From Sergeia podlipaevii (Eukaryota; Euglenozoa; Kinetoplastea; Trypanosomatida; Trypanosomatidae), in the NCBI GenBank assembly GCA_030849805.1, contig JASANZ010002217.1:1-64000 (forward strand): a DNA stretch of 64,000 nt, given 5' to 3'. A model generated the notes under the pieces. It had not been told where the DNA came from, made no database searches, and saw only the letters and a list, made by a program, of their open reading frames with translations. The translations under genes and the position numbers were made by a program. Positions within the stretch are counted from its first letter, which is position 1, and each line of letters starts with the position of its first letter. Of the stretch, positions 46,482 to 55,717 are shown in pieces.

Positions 46482-47226
46482 TAGTGCACATGAGTGTATG
46501 TGAGGTACTTACTCTGGGTTTTGTTTGCATTTAATCAGGCGGTAGACGGTTGGCGCACTGAGCTTTCACCGAGACACACATTCTTTTTGTAGTCACATGG
46601 CTCTTTGTTTTGTCTTCTCTCTTTTACACGTATGTTCGTGTAATTCCATAAAATTTTTTTTTCTAGAAAGGAAGAAAGGAACTGGCATGCTTATTGTCAA
46701 AAAGAAAACGTTTTTTTTTTTTTTGGAGTGGGGGAGGGAAAACCAGGGAATTCTTTCCATGCATAGAGATTTGTCTGTTGCTGATGGTGTTCTCCCGACA
46801 AGTCTATATATTTTTCTCCTTCTTACCCCTGTATATGTCAGAAGACTACCTTTTCACCTCTCTCATGTAGCACTTTTTTTAAATTTTATTCAATCAGTAC
46901 TTGCTTTTTAAGAAAATATTTTCAGTCAAAACATAACATCGCCGACGACAGCAACAGCAACAAAGCTGCTTAATACTGTATTATTGCCCTTCACCTTGAC
47001 TACTCTGCATCTCGTATCAACGCGCATATTGCTATACTCTCTCTTGCACGTATGACTTTGCTCTTTTCATTTTCCAATTCTAATGCCATACTTTTTTTTC
47101 ATTATTCACAAGTCTGTCCTACCACGCATATTTATTTATCTTGACGCACCTTGTCTTTGTCACGTATCTTAGTGTTGCGTCGTTTATACTGTCATATATA
47201 TAAAAGAGAGCCCACAATAGTTGATT
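46482..47226. other. Intergenic region
   Basis: 745 bp, T-rich, with T14 at about 46711-46724. No supported gene. Confidence 0.6.
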
Positions 47227-47448
47227 ATGTCCATTGACCTCGAATCAATGATGAAGAAGCCGTGCAGCTGCTTTACAGTGCTTGGTGATGTGTATTGCGG
47301 CACCATGGAAGCTGTAGATAGTGGCTTTAACGTAGTGCTGTCCAGCGCCTATCGCGAGGGAAAGTCTGATGCGGCCGAGCCATTGACTTTTGTTCGTGGG
47401 GATAATGTCGTGTACGTCGCCTTTGACGACACAAAGCCCCACCTCTAG
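47227..47448 (+). CDS. Sm-like protein (SmF/LSm6 type)
   Basis: 73 residues from MSIDLESMMKKPCSCFTV. The Sm fold is evident: Sm1 VLGDVYCGTMEAVDSGFNVV (G-x-x-Y-x-G-x-M-x-x-V-D-x-x-x-N-V/M) and Sm2 TFVRGDNVVYVAFDD (F-I/V-R-G-N/D-N-V-x-Y-I/V). A very short N-terminus and no C-terminal tail, together with F-x-R-G-x-N-V-x-Y-V, fit the SmF/LSm6 group. It would join a heteroheptameric ring on U snRNAs (SmF) or in U6/decapping complexes (LSm6). The sequence alone does not decide between them. The T-rich stretch upstream supplies the acceptor. Confidence 0.85.
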   Translation: MSIDLESMMKKPCSCFTVLGDVYCGTMEAVDSGFNVVLSSAYREGKSDAAEPLTFVRGDNVVYVAFDDTKPHL

Positions 47449-47805
47449 TCTGTTTGCATATAACACGTAATTTTGCGCATGAAGAAAGACAAGAAACAAA
47501 CAAAAAAAAAATCACTGACAAAAACAATAAAAAAGAAGTACTGTTTTCTCCCCACCGCGTGCATTGACTGTCTCTCTCTTTTTTTTTTTTTTACTGACTG
47601 TTGTGCGCAGCTTTCTCCTGTCTACTTTCACTCCTCTGCTCCTTATGCACTTGGGTCTTCTTCTTCTATACTCCTCCTTTTTTTTTTCATTTTTTTTATG
47701 TCCCCATCTTTTCTACTATCATATCTGAGAAGAGTGAGAGAGAGAGAGTTCTTAACTAGTATCTTCACTGTTTTCAACAGACGGAGGTAACCACACGCGC
47801 AAACC
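47449..47805. other. Intergenic region
   Basis: 357 bp with long T and CT tracts (about 47567-47592 and 47676-47698), suitable as acceptor for the next gene. No other feature. Confidence 0.6.
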
Positions 47806-48156
47806 ATGGCATTGCCAGGAGTGGCGCGATACGAGCGCATGCCAACGCGCACGAAGATTCAATTCTTCTGGGTGTCAATGCTCATGTTTGGCTTTGTGTA
47901 TGAGTTTTTAAAGATGACGGTGCTGAGAGTGCAGCCGAAGCGTGAGGAGCAAATGTACACGCACATTCAGAAAGTATACGGTGACAATATTCCAGAGGAG
48001 CTTGTGGAACTAGCGAAGCGCCAGCGCGAGGCACAGGACGCTCTTTCACTGACCAACATGCTGCGTACACCTACACCTGGTATGACGTCCAATGCGTTAC
48101 AAAATGAGTTAGACCCTCGCGCTCTGGTAAAGCTAAAGAGCTGGAATGGATACTAA
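47806..48156 (+). CDS. Small single-span protein, function unknown
   Basis: 116 residues from MALPGVARYERMPTRTKI. One hydrophobic segment (QFFWVSMLMFGFVYEFLKM, about 19-37) lies close to a basic N-terminus. The remaining 75 residues are helical and charged (PEELVELAKRQREAQDALSL). This topology is common in mitochondrial inner-membrane supernumerary subunits and assembly factors, but I recognise no family. Confidence 0.75.
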   Translation: MALPGVARYERMPTRTKIQFFWVSMLMFGFVYEFLKMTVLRVQPKREEQMYTHIQKVYGDNIPEELVELAKRQREAQDALSLTNMLRTPTPGMTSNALQNELDPRALVKLKSWNGY

Positions 48157-48670
48157 AGTGCATGTCTTGCTGCTGCTTTCACGCCGTCATCCCTCCCCTT
48201 TCCTTTCCTTGTTAACGATGTGATGAACTGTTGATTTGTCCATTTTTCTCCTTTGTTTGTTTGTTTGTTTGCTATGCTGCTGAGTAAGAAGCCGTTATGT
48301 TGTTCACAGATTCAATCAGGCATGACTATTTTTGTATGTGCGCACATGAGTTCATAAGCGAACGCACTAACGAGTTAGCATGGAAGTAATACTTGCTGAT
48401 ATGAATCACATGCTACTTTATCTTTTAAGTGTCAGGAAGGAGCGAAACTGTGCTGATGAGGAAAAGTACATTGCTGCACTTTTTTTTTTTTTTTTAGATA
48501 ACAATCCCCCCGTATGTTGAACAGTTTTTTTTTTTGTACTGCAATATCATCATTAATTTTTCTTTCCGATATCCTGACAAACGCGATTTTGTATTTTTCT
48601 TTCTTTCTTTGAACACTTACACAACTGAAGCCACAAGCGCTCCTTTCATACATTTATAGTACCTTTAGAA
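48157..48670. other. Intergenic region with GTTT repeat
   Basis: (GTTT)n at 48252-48271 and T-runs at about 48480-48496 and 48526-48535. No supported gene. Confidence 0.6.
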
Positions 48671-48910
48671 ATGAAGATTTACGTGCACGTGAGGGAGAAG
48701 ATTATCCCCCTGCAGTGCGGCAATGGCACTCAGGAGGTATCATGGCTAGGGAATGCCGCCATGGTGCACTACGACTCTAGCTTCGGGCGTAAATACGGCT
48801 CTCCGACGGCGATTCGCAAAGAGGGTGGCGTGGCGTGTGATCCCACTGCGATAATTAGTGAGATTCTAGAAGACAATCAACACGTGTTCGCAGAACTGGA
48901 GGAGCTGTAG
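48671..48910 (+). CDS. Small conserved-looking protein, function unknown
   Basis: 79 residues from MKIYVHVREKIIPLQCGN. The start KIYVHVREKIIPLQCGNGTQ has a ubiquitin-like beta-hairpin pattern, and the rest (GGVACDPTAIISEILEDNQH) reads like the end of a beta-grasp domain. No catalytic motif and no targeting signal. GC-rich third positions set it apart from the surrounding AT-rich spacers and support real coding. I do not recognise the family. Confidence 0.7.
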   Translation: MKIYVHVREKIIPLQCGNGTQEVSWLGNAAMVHYDSSFGRKYGSPTAIRKEGGVACDPTAIISEILEDNQHVFAELEEL

Positions 48911-49387
48911 CGCCGCACGGCAGGAAGGAAAGCACGCGCACATGCAGAGGGTGGCTGGAAAGGGGGGGGGGGGAGAGCGATTCCTCCGTAGTGAGCGGCT
49001 TACTGCTGATATATGACAATGTAAATTATAGTGTAAGTACCAGTATTTATGGATGCCTTTCTGTGTCGGAACAGGAACACAACAATAATAACCACTACGT
49101 ATCAACAGCAGCCAATCGTAAACAATGCCATGTAGGCATCCATAGGTACAGGTACGTGGCTCCCTGATTGCAATCAGCCAGCTGGCGCAAATGGCTTTGA
49201 GGCTCTGCAAAGTCACGTATCTTTTCCTCCATTTTTTTTTTAAAAAATGTCTGCAATTAATGTTCAATTACCTTACACAAGAGGCACTTTCTCTCCTTTT
49301 CTTTCTCTCTTTTCCCTCACGCACACACAATAGATATCTACACCAAAGGTGCTCAGTAAGGTTATCTCCATTGACTGTTTGGCTGTA
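48911..49387. other. Intergenic region with G12 run
   Basis: G12 at 48962-48973 just downstream of the small ORF, and a T-tract with A-run at about 49232-49248. No supported gene. Confidence 0.6.
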
Positions 49388-50287
49388 ATGTCTTCCAACG
49401 CACATGTATACCAAGTGGCACGCTTGGTCGCTAACGGCGATGGCGACTGGGGCGAGGTTCCGCGATGCGTGCGCGAGGCAATCGTACTGTCTCTACAAAA
49501 CGGTGCAGCGGTACAGGTTCAGCGTGAAGCGGAGAGGCCAAGAGAGCTGCCACCACCCCTCTCCGAGAGCGTTCTGCAACGCAGCGTGCAAACCTTTGAG
49601 GACGCCGCTTGGATGCGCGATCAGGGGGTGCGCAGCTACGCTCGGTTTCACAATAGCGTTGAGACGTTGCATGGCACAGTAAAGGAGCAGCAGCGCGCAC
49701 TATGGCGTACCGCGATGCAGCTGCATCCAGGACTGCTGACAGATATTAGGAATGAACTTGGCCTTAGGCGCAGCGATGAGATCCCTGATGGGATTCCAAT
49801 ATCATCCGACGTTGTGGCCAGCATTGCCCGTCAGGAGGACGTGCTGGAGGAACTGATCAAGGACCTGCATCGTTTGCGAGATCACTCGGTGCGCTTTGCC
49901 GCGTACTTTCTTACCGATGAGGAGAAGAGGGCTATGGGCGCCAACCCAGCATACTTGCGTCCTACCGATGTGGACAGAGAGATGCACCATACAAAAGCGG
50001 GCGGAGAGACGCCAAACACCAATCCGCAGAAGACAGCACACCATAGTCCTATACATGACGCTCCTCCTGCGTTAGCAAAGATTAGCGCAAGTGCCTCTGC
50101 GGAGGACCCAATACTTGCGGAGTTACGAAGGCAGTACATGATGCGTATTGCGGAGCTAAGCATCGTGGAGGATCGTGCACCACAAGGCACGCCCATCACT
50201 TCGCGGCGCTCTTCCCCAAAACAACACCAGAGAGCATCATCTGATCGCCGCTCTTCTCACGCAGCGTCTTCTACGCTTGAGGATTAA
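49388..50287 (+). CDS. Member 1 of a tandem paralogous pair, function unknown
   Basis: 299 residues from MSSNAHVYQVARLVANGD. The frame opens earlier only at a GTG. The ordered core (about 55-185) is helical. Its most conserved piece is LIKDLHRLRDHSVRFAAYFL followed by TDEEKRAMGANPAYLRPTD. The next gene (50797-52386) carries the matching VVEALCVLRESAVELVAAYL and TPEEKRFMGVDPQFFQTRRE, so the two are diverged duplicates. The C-terminal 110 residues are disordered and Ser/Pro/Gln-rich, with an isolated helix ILAELRRQYMMRIAELSIVE. No known domain was recognised. Confidence 0.8.
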   Translation: MSSNAHVYQVARLVANGDGDWGEVPRCVREAIVLSLQNGAAVQVQREAERPRELPPPLSESVLQRSVQTFEDAAWMRDQGVRSYARFHNSVETLHGTVKEQQRALWRTAMQLHPGLLTDIRNELGLRRSDEIPDGIPISSDVVASIARQEDVLEELIKDLHRLRDHSVRFAAYFLTDEEKRAMGANPAYLRPTDVDREMHHTKAGGETPNTNPQKTAHHSPIHDAPPALAKISASASAEDPILAELRRQYMMRIAELSIVEDRAPQGTPITSRRSSPKQHQRASSDRRSSHAASSTLED

Positions 50288-50796
50288 CGGGGGCGACTGC
50301 CAGCGATGAGCACCTTCTCCCGTTAGAGTTGCCAGATTTGTATGAGGCTGCCATGCTTTTACGTGTACTACATTGTTTGGTGCAAGATGAGATATAGAAC
50401 AGTGAAAATGGAAGTAAAACTGTATCTTGCTGCATAGTTGCAAGAACGCAAGGACGTTGAGGGGGGTGGGGGGGGGGGGNNNNNNNNNNNGGGGGGGGGG
50501 GGAAGAACATATAAAGGAAGAGGTGCGTCTGTTGCCATGCCTGAACACCTACGCATTGAGTTCTTGCTCTCCATTCTGGTATATGTACAATGTTTTATGT
50601 GCCTCTTTTTTCACAACATATATCCCTTTTTTTCAGTTTAAACCTCCCATTTTTTTGGGAAAAGAAAGTTGAACGGATTGTGTATCTTGCAAGTACCTTT
50701 GCAGGAGTGCTCGCGTATCAGAGGCGCTTTGACTCTCCGCAAATACACAGATATTTACACACACACACAGTGCTAGATTAGGGAGAAGCTAGTACA
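50288..50796. other. Intergenic region with poly-G tract and assembly gap
   Basis: About 509 bp containing a G-rich tract from 50461 to 50502 interrupted by 11 N (50480-50490), T-runs near 50630 and CA repeats near 50757-50770. No supported gene. Confidence 0.7.
50461..50502. repeat. Poly-G tract with N gap of unknown true length
   Basis: G-only sequence apart from one T on the left, with 11 N in the middle. The assembly stopped at this homopolymer from both sides. Confidence 0.95.
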
Positions 50797-52386
50797 ATGA
50801 ACTACTGCCGAGTGTTGTCGCCTTCAAGATCTAAATCTGGTCCGCAAGCGCAACATATCTATGACAGCGGTGCCGCTACACTGCTGCCTCTGCGTTCCAA
50901 AGGCCCTCCTACCGATGTGAGCGACGCCCTTCGAAGATTGCGTGAGTTTCAGTGCGAGCAAGACTGCATGCTGCCTAGACCGCATCCTCGTCCACTGGAA
51001 TTACGAGATGCGCCGCCACATGGAGAGCGCCACACTTATGAGGTACCACAACCCGCGATGCTCGCGGACCGACGCGTGCTCTACGGCCGTGGGGTTCTCG
51101 GGGAAGCAGCTTCAGTGAGTACTACGAATACAACTACTAACACGTCCATTAGTAGTATCCATAGTACCGCCGCTATTGCCAAAGCTCGCAGGACGGTGCC
51201 GCTTACCGCACAGAAGGCTAGCCAGCGCCGACTCACCAAGGGTGGCGGAATGAATGAGGTTGGAGGGCACGTGACGGCTGCTGAGCGCGTCAGATATCGT
51301 AGCAGCGTGACCCGAAAAGTAATGGACTTGTTTGATGAAGCCAACGAGCTTTATGAAAGCCGGCAGAACATGCGCGAGCAGGTGCACGCTGCTATGCGCG
51401 CAGACCCCAGGCACTCCGTGGAAAAGTTGGGGGACGTACGCCTTTCAAAAGCACCGCAAACAGAACAGGAGGACGCGCTAAACGCTGTTGTCGAGGCTCT
51501 TTGTGTTTTGCGTGAGTCGGCGGTGGAGCTGGTGGCTGCATACTTGACACCAGAGGAAAAGCGCTTTATGGGCGTTGACCCTCAGTTTTTCCAGACGCGC
51601 AGGGAGAGAGCCACACACTACCAGTACGCACCTGACCCCGCTCCTGGTCGAGCAGGGAGGAAAAGTGCGCGGCCAGCTGCTAGCAGTCCTAACAGCAGCA
51701 ACAGCAGCACTGCCTCTGTACCGAAGTGCGCTAGCGCCAGCATGAGCACAGAGAGGAAAATCAGCACAAAGAATAACGAGGCTTCCTTCACGGTTATGCC
51801 TACCGCACACATTGTTCTACCTGTTGATGCTGTATCAGAGCTACCGGCGGTACCACAGCCTGCTGGAGAGGCCGAGGTGGTGGAAGTCGCGGTGCCTGTC
51901 TTGCCTGCACTGCAAGCGCAGCAATCACCAGCAGCACCACCCGCGGCTGTGTCCTCAAGGTGGCAGGCGATGATGGTGCAAGACACATCGGAAGAGGAGG
52001 AGGGCAGCAACGCCGCCAGGACTCCTGAAAGGCAGTTTGCCCCGGTAATGTCATCTTCTTCGCTTGGAGGCGATACTGTCGGGACTGAAGGACTCTCTCC
52101 AGGAAACCGGCCTGCTCCCGCTCCGGTTGCTGTCAATGCTGCAACGATTAACGTACCGCTGGTGAGCTCACTCCCACACGCAAGTAGTAGCGCACATTCC
52201 TCAGTGATGCACGCTGCTCCACCGCCGCCTCCTGTTTCCCTTCCTCAGGGAGCCCCTGCTACAACTAGGCCATCCGCGTTTGGCAATACAGCTGCTAGCG
52301 GTGGTATTGCTCCAGCTGCACCGAAGTACCGCTCTGAGTTTCAGAAGTTTCTCATTGACTCTTCATCCGATACTTCAGTGCTGTGA
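50797..52386 (+). CDS. Member 2 of a tandem paralogous pair, function unknown
   Basis: 529 residues from MNYCRVLSPSRSKSGPQA. The ordered core at about 165-275 parallels the upstream gene: VMDLFDEANELYESRQNMRE, MRADPRHSVEKLGDVRL, then LRESAVELVAAYLTPEEKRF and MGVDPQFF. The N-terminal 165 residues and the C-terminal 250 are low-complexity (Ala, Ser, Thr, Pro), with a Pro-rich stretch HAAPPPPPVSLPQGAP. The extreme C-terminus YRSEFQKFLIDSSSD is compact and may be a short binding motif. It is nearly twice the length of its paralogue because of these disordered parts. Function unknown. Confidence 0.8.
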   Translation: MNYCRVLSPSRSKSGPQAQHIYDSGAATLLPLRSKGPPTDVSDALRRLREFQCEQDCMLPRPHPRPLELRDAPPHGERHTYEVPQPAMLADRRVLYGRGVLGEAASVSTTNTTTNTSISSIHSTAAIAKARRTVPLTAQKASQRRLTKGGGMNEVGGHVTAAERVRYRSSVTRKVMDLFDEANELYESRQNMREQVHAAMRADPRHSVEKLGDVRLSKAPQTEQEDALNAVVEALCVLRESAVELVAAYLTPEEKRFMGVDPQFFQTRRERATHYQYAPDPAPGRAGRKSARPAASSPNSSNSSTASVPKCASASMSTERKISTKNNEASFTVMPTAHIVLPVDAVSELPAVPQPAGEAEVVEVAVPVLPALQAQQSPAAPPAAVSSRWQAMMVQDTSEEEEGSNAARTPERQFAPVMSSSSLGGDTVGTEGLSPGNRPAPAPVAVNAATINVPLVSSLPHASSSAHSSVMHAAPPPPPVSLPQGAPATTRPSAFGNTAASGGIAPAAPKYRSEFQKFLIDSSSDTSVL

Positions 52387-52987
52387 TTAGATCTGGCATT
52401 ACCCGGCTCACATGGACTGTTTCATGTATGGGGCTGTGCTGGTACTCCTTTTTTTTGCTGGAAGTGGGATCGTGTAGTTTTGTTACGCTTAGGCAGAATG
52501 TTTGTCTGTCGTGTATTTGTCTCTAGACTACCAATTAGATATTGGTTTATTGTACATTTTTTTTTTTGACTTTACGCACATGGTTATGGAGGCCATTGGT
52601 GTAGGTGCCTCTTCCATTTTCTTTCCATTTTCACTTATACTCAAACACAAATACGATACATTGTACTGAACTTGCTGTTCTGTTTGCTGCACAATGTGCT
52701 TTGGACATCATGACCTTGCGTAAGCTGATGTGGTTGTATTGCATTGGATATTCGATCTGACTTGACATTGCTTTCTTACTGATAATTTTTTTTTTTTTTA
52801 AAAGCTCATAATATACATCCATAAAACTGCAACCAGCACGGTGCACTAAACAACGGCAGGCATCGTCAAAAGGAATTGATACTATTGCTGTACTGGAGGG
52901 GGAAAACAAAAACAAAAGTGGCGTCTACTGTTTCTTTACAACCCTTTTTGGTATCAGGTCTAGCAACCAATTTTTTTTTTTTTAGTA
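52387..52987. other. Intergenic region
   Basis: 601 bp with T-runs at about 52558-52568, 52786-52799 and 52970-52983. No supported gene. Confidence 0.6.
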
Positions 52988-53560
52988 ATGCTGAAGCTAC
53001 TGACCTCACCGCTACAGAGAGTGACTGCGATGCAGCTGCGTCGCTGTGTAGCCGCCTCCATTGCGGGCTCCTCTCTCGTACGTACCCAGGCGTGCTTTAT
53101 TTCTTCCCCCGCATCGAGCAGCCAGCAGGCCAATGCGATGCAAGGAGGGGACGTCGATGACCTGGAGGAGACCCATCCCGATTTCCAGCCTCGTATTGTG
53201 TCTACTGATCTCGCCGAAGATGAGGTTGCGATGATCAAGAAGGACATTGACGATACTATCAAGGAGGAGGACATTGTTGTTTTCATCAAGGGTGTTCCCG
53301 AGGCTCCCATGTGCGCCTTTTCTAAGCGTATGATTGATGTGATGGAGGCTCTTGGGGTAGAGTATACATCATTTGACGTTCTAGCACACCCAGTCGTGCG
53401 TACGTATGTGAAGGAGGTGAGCGAGTGGCCGACTATTCCGCAAGTGTTTGTCAAGGGCGAGTTCGCTGGCGGTGTTGACATCATACTCAAAATGGCCCAG
53501 TCGGGGGACTTGCAGATGCTGCTTGACCAGAAGGGAGTTAAGCACCGCGACCAAAAGTAA
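52988..53560 (+). CDS. Mitochondrial monothiol glutaredoxin (1-C-Grx1-like)
   Basis: 190 residues from MLKLLTSPLQRVTAMQLR. The first 50 residues are basic and Ser/Ala-rich, a mitochondrial presequence. The glutaredoxin domain has the one-cysteine active site CAFS (109-112), the WPTIPQVF cis-proline strand (147-154) and GGVD (161-164), which hold glutathione and an Fe-S cluster. Most organisms have CGFS. I recall trypanosomatid 1-C-Grx1 as CAYS, so CAFS is in keeping with the lineage. Role: Fe-S cluster transfer in mitochondria. The AG of a T-tract lies only 3 nt before the ATG (52984-52985), so either an upstream AG (near 52958-52963) or the next Met (residue 15) could be used instead. Confidence 0.92.
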   Translation: MLKLLTSPLQRVTAMQLRRCVAASIAGSSLVRTQACFISSPASSSQQANAMQGGDVDDLEETHPDFQPRIVSTDLAEDEVAMIKKDIDDTIKEEDIVVFIKGVPEAPMCAFSKRMIDVMEALGVEYTSFDVLAHPVVRTYVKEVSEWPTIPQVFVKGEFAGGVDIILKMAQSGDLQMLLDQKGVKHRDQK

Positions 53561-53590
53561 TTCTCTCTGCTCGTAATTTAATTCTACACA

Positions 53591-53635
53591 TTTTTCTCTC
53601 TTTTTTCGTGCGTCTTCTTTTTCCATGTACATCAG
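53591..53635 (+). promoter_or_regulatory. Pyrimidine tract with CATCAG acceptor
   Basis: A run of T/C from 53591 to 53623 ends shortly after in ACATCAG (AG at 53634-53635). It lies 30 nt before the micro-ORF ATG and about 600 nt before the fucosyltransferase ATG, so it may serve either. Confidence 0.45.
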
Positions 53636-53665
53636 GATACGGGACCGTCTGAGGGGTGAACTGCG

Positions 53666-53776
53666 ATGCCATTTGACTTTGGATTAGAGGCGGAGAACGT
53701 CAACGAGAGTAAAATAGAGAGAGAGAAGCGTGTGCTCACGTGTATGTTGCCGCGACATATTATGCAATTCCGATGA
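53666..53776 (+). CDS. Candidate 36-residue micro-ORF
   Basis: MPFDFGLEAENVNESKIERE then 16 more residues ending in a TGA at 53774-53776. It begins 30 nt after a good acceptor and has less AT-rich sequence than the spacer around it. No family is recognised. It could also be a short upstream ORF in the leader of the fucosyltransferase mRNA. Confidence 0.3.
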   Translation: MPFDFGLEAENVNESKIEREKRVLTCMLPRHIMQFR

Positions 53777-54238
53777 TATAATGCTTATAGAATGCATTAT
53801 CTTCATGCGGTGTGGAGGACTAGCTATCTTTTGCTCTTCTCCCACTTACGTTGTCACACGCTGATACGTATGTGTCAATCTGGACGCGTCTCTTTTCTTC
53901 ATCGTGGGCTCTTTTTTTTTTTTGATTTACTTTGTTATGCTCTTTTTCTTTGTACTTTTTCTTTTTCTTTTCAAAAAAAAAAACATGGCATGATTGACGA
54001 ACGAGGTGCGCGACGCTGGCAAGGGACGTGTGCCCACACTTTGCTTTTGTATTATACCAGCTCACGGGGGTTTTGATTTTTAAGGAGGGCACCTTCAACG
54101 CGCATTGTGTGTGTGTGTGTGTGGATGGATACAATAGCACTAGCGAGAAAAGAAACGAGAGACTAGGAGAGCATCCGTATTGATTTCTTTTTATTTTATT
54201 TTGAAGAACACATTTGAGTTTAGCTGCAGGATAGTGTG

Positions 54239-55174
54239 ATGAAAGCTGCTCTCACCACCAACATTGTGGGCGGTCTTGGCAATCAATTGTTTCTAGTGGC
54301 AAATCTACTGGCGACCTCGCAACGCACCGGCATTCCAGCGTTCTTACATCATTGCCCATGGAGTGGCAGCTGTGAGGCACCTAGACCAACCTATTGGAAC
54401 TCCATATTTGAGCGTTTGCACGAGTTTGGAGTCTCCTCAGAGGCACCACTGTCGCAGCTGCGTGGGGCAGAACGTGAGGTGGTTTCTATACCGGAGACAC
54501 GCCCGGCAACTTCCATCAAGCACTTGGATGCATCTAGAGACTGCGTTTACGACATGGTTGGCTTTTTTCAATCTGAGGCGTTCTTTGGTGATTACCCCAT
54601 CATTAAGCAAGCAATCCCTGCCCGTCTAGTGCGTCAGGCTCGCCACCACCTATGCAGCAACTATAGTCCAGCCAGCGATGAACACGCCATGATGACAGTC
54701 GCTTTACATGCTAGGCGGGGAGACTACACACGCATGACGGATGTATTTGAGCAGCTTGACGTTACTTACTATGATACAGCGTTACGCCAGCTTTACGGTA
54801 GAGAGTTGCTCGCACGACCTCACAGCTCTGCGGCTGTCCGTGTGCTGGTCTTCTGCGAGGAGGAGCGCTATGGCCTCCATCTCGTGGGACACTTGAAGTG
54901 TAAGTACGGTGGCCTCGATGCGGTCCTGGTGCATCCGCGCAACGAGACAGCCTGTCCTTTTCAACCAGACGCCACACACCCCCGGGAGGTGTTGGAGTTA
55001 TTGATGATGGGGCAGTGCGACGATGTTGTCATGGCCAACTCGAGTTATTCATGGTGGGGAGCGTACCTTAACGCGAGGCCAATGCATCGCGTTGTAGTCC
55101 CTAGCAAGTGGTTCGTTCAACATCCATATCCCCTCTCTAATCATCTCTACTGCGATGAGTGGATTCTGCTTTAG
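54239..55174 (+). CDS. FUT1: GT11 alpha-1,2-fucosyltransferase (FUT1-like)
   Basis: 311 residues from MKAALTTNIVGGLGNQLF. GT11 hallmarks are intact: GGLGNQLF (11-18), HARRGDY (157-163), which binds GDP-fucose, and the C-terminal MANSSYSWWGAYLN. It transfers fucose in alpha-1,2 linkage from GDP-fucose. In T. brucei and L. major the orthologue (FUT1) is essential and, unusually, mitochondrial. Here the domain begins ten residues after the first Met and an in-frame TAG stops the frame at 54221-54223, so no N-terminal presequence exists in this frame. The L. major orthologue is, as I recall, chromosome 1 gene 0100, which agrees with the neighbouring order. Confidence 0.92.
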   Translation: MKAALTTNIVGGLGNQLFLVANLLATSQRTGIPAFLHHCPWSGSCEAPRPTYWNSIFERLHEFGVSSEAPLSQLRGAEREVVSIPETRPATSIKHLDASRDCVYDMVGFFQSEAFFGDYPIIKQAIPARLVRQARHHLCSNYSPASDEHAMMTVALHARRGDYTRMTDVFEQLDVTYYDTALRQLYGRELLARPHSSAAVRVLVFCEEERYGLHLVGHLKCKYGGLDAVLVHPRNETACPFQPDATHPREVLELLMMGQCDDVVMANSSYSWWGAYLNARPMHRVVVPSKWFVQHPYPLSNHLYCDEWILL

Positions 55175-55717
55175 TTTAGTTTGGTTTTGTGGTTGGGAGG
55201 TGGGAGGTGGGAAAGGCACGATGCCAAGTGCAATTTTTTTTTCTTTCTTGGTTGTTAGTATGAGTATTCCGCTTGTGCACGCATGCACTCTATTATGCTT
55301 CCACGCGCGCATGTCCAAAAGGGGGTGCGGGGGGGGGGGTATGCGGGTGTACTGTAGCTAATTCGTCTAATCTTTACATACACAACACTAATGCCTTGTT
55401 GCCGCATTTGCATTGCAAATGTCATTCTACATAGGGACTTATATTTTGCTAGCAGAGGACCGCGTTTGGTTGTTGCCGTTTCTTCTTTCTTGTCATGCTG
55501 TTTCTTCCTTCTTTTTTTTCTTTTCATGCGCGTTGCATTACATATTGAAAAGGCATCAGCTTGTTAGCTTCCGCGGTGTGCTATTGACGTTAACATTATA
55601 TATACTTTGGCGTGTGCACGCGTGCATTCATCGTTATTTGTTATATATTTTTGCATACCATCCCTCCTCGTTGTTGTCTATTAGTCTCATAATTTTCCCC
55701 CTTTTTTTCTTTACGTG
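55175..55717. other. Intergenic region with G11 run
   Basis: G11 at 55329-55339 and T-runs near 55229-55237 and 55513-55520. No supported gene. Confidence 0.6.

Larger units (their letters stand above)
53561..54238. other. Intergenic region with candidate micro-ORF
   Basis: 678 bp with pyrimidine tracts at about 53591-53622 and 53909-53972. It includes a possible 36-codon ORF (53666-53776) with its own acceptor and a GT repeat at about 54105-54122. Otherwise nothing seen. Confidence 0.55.
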
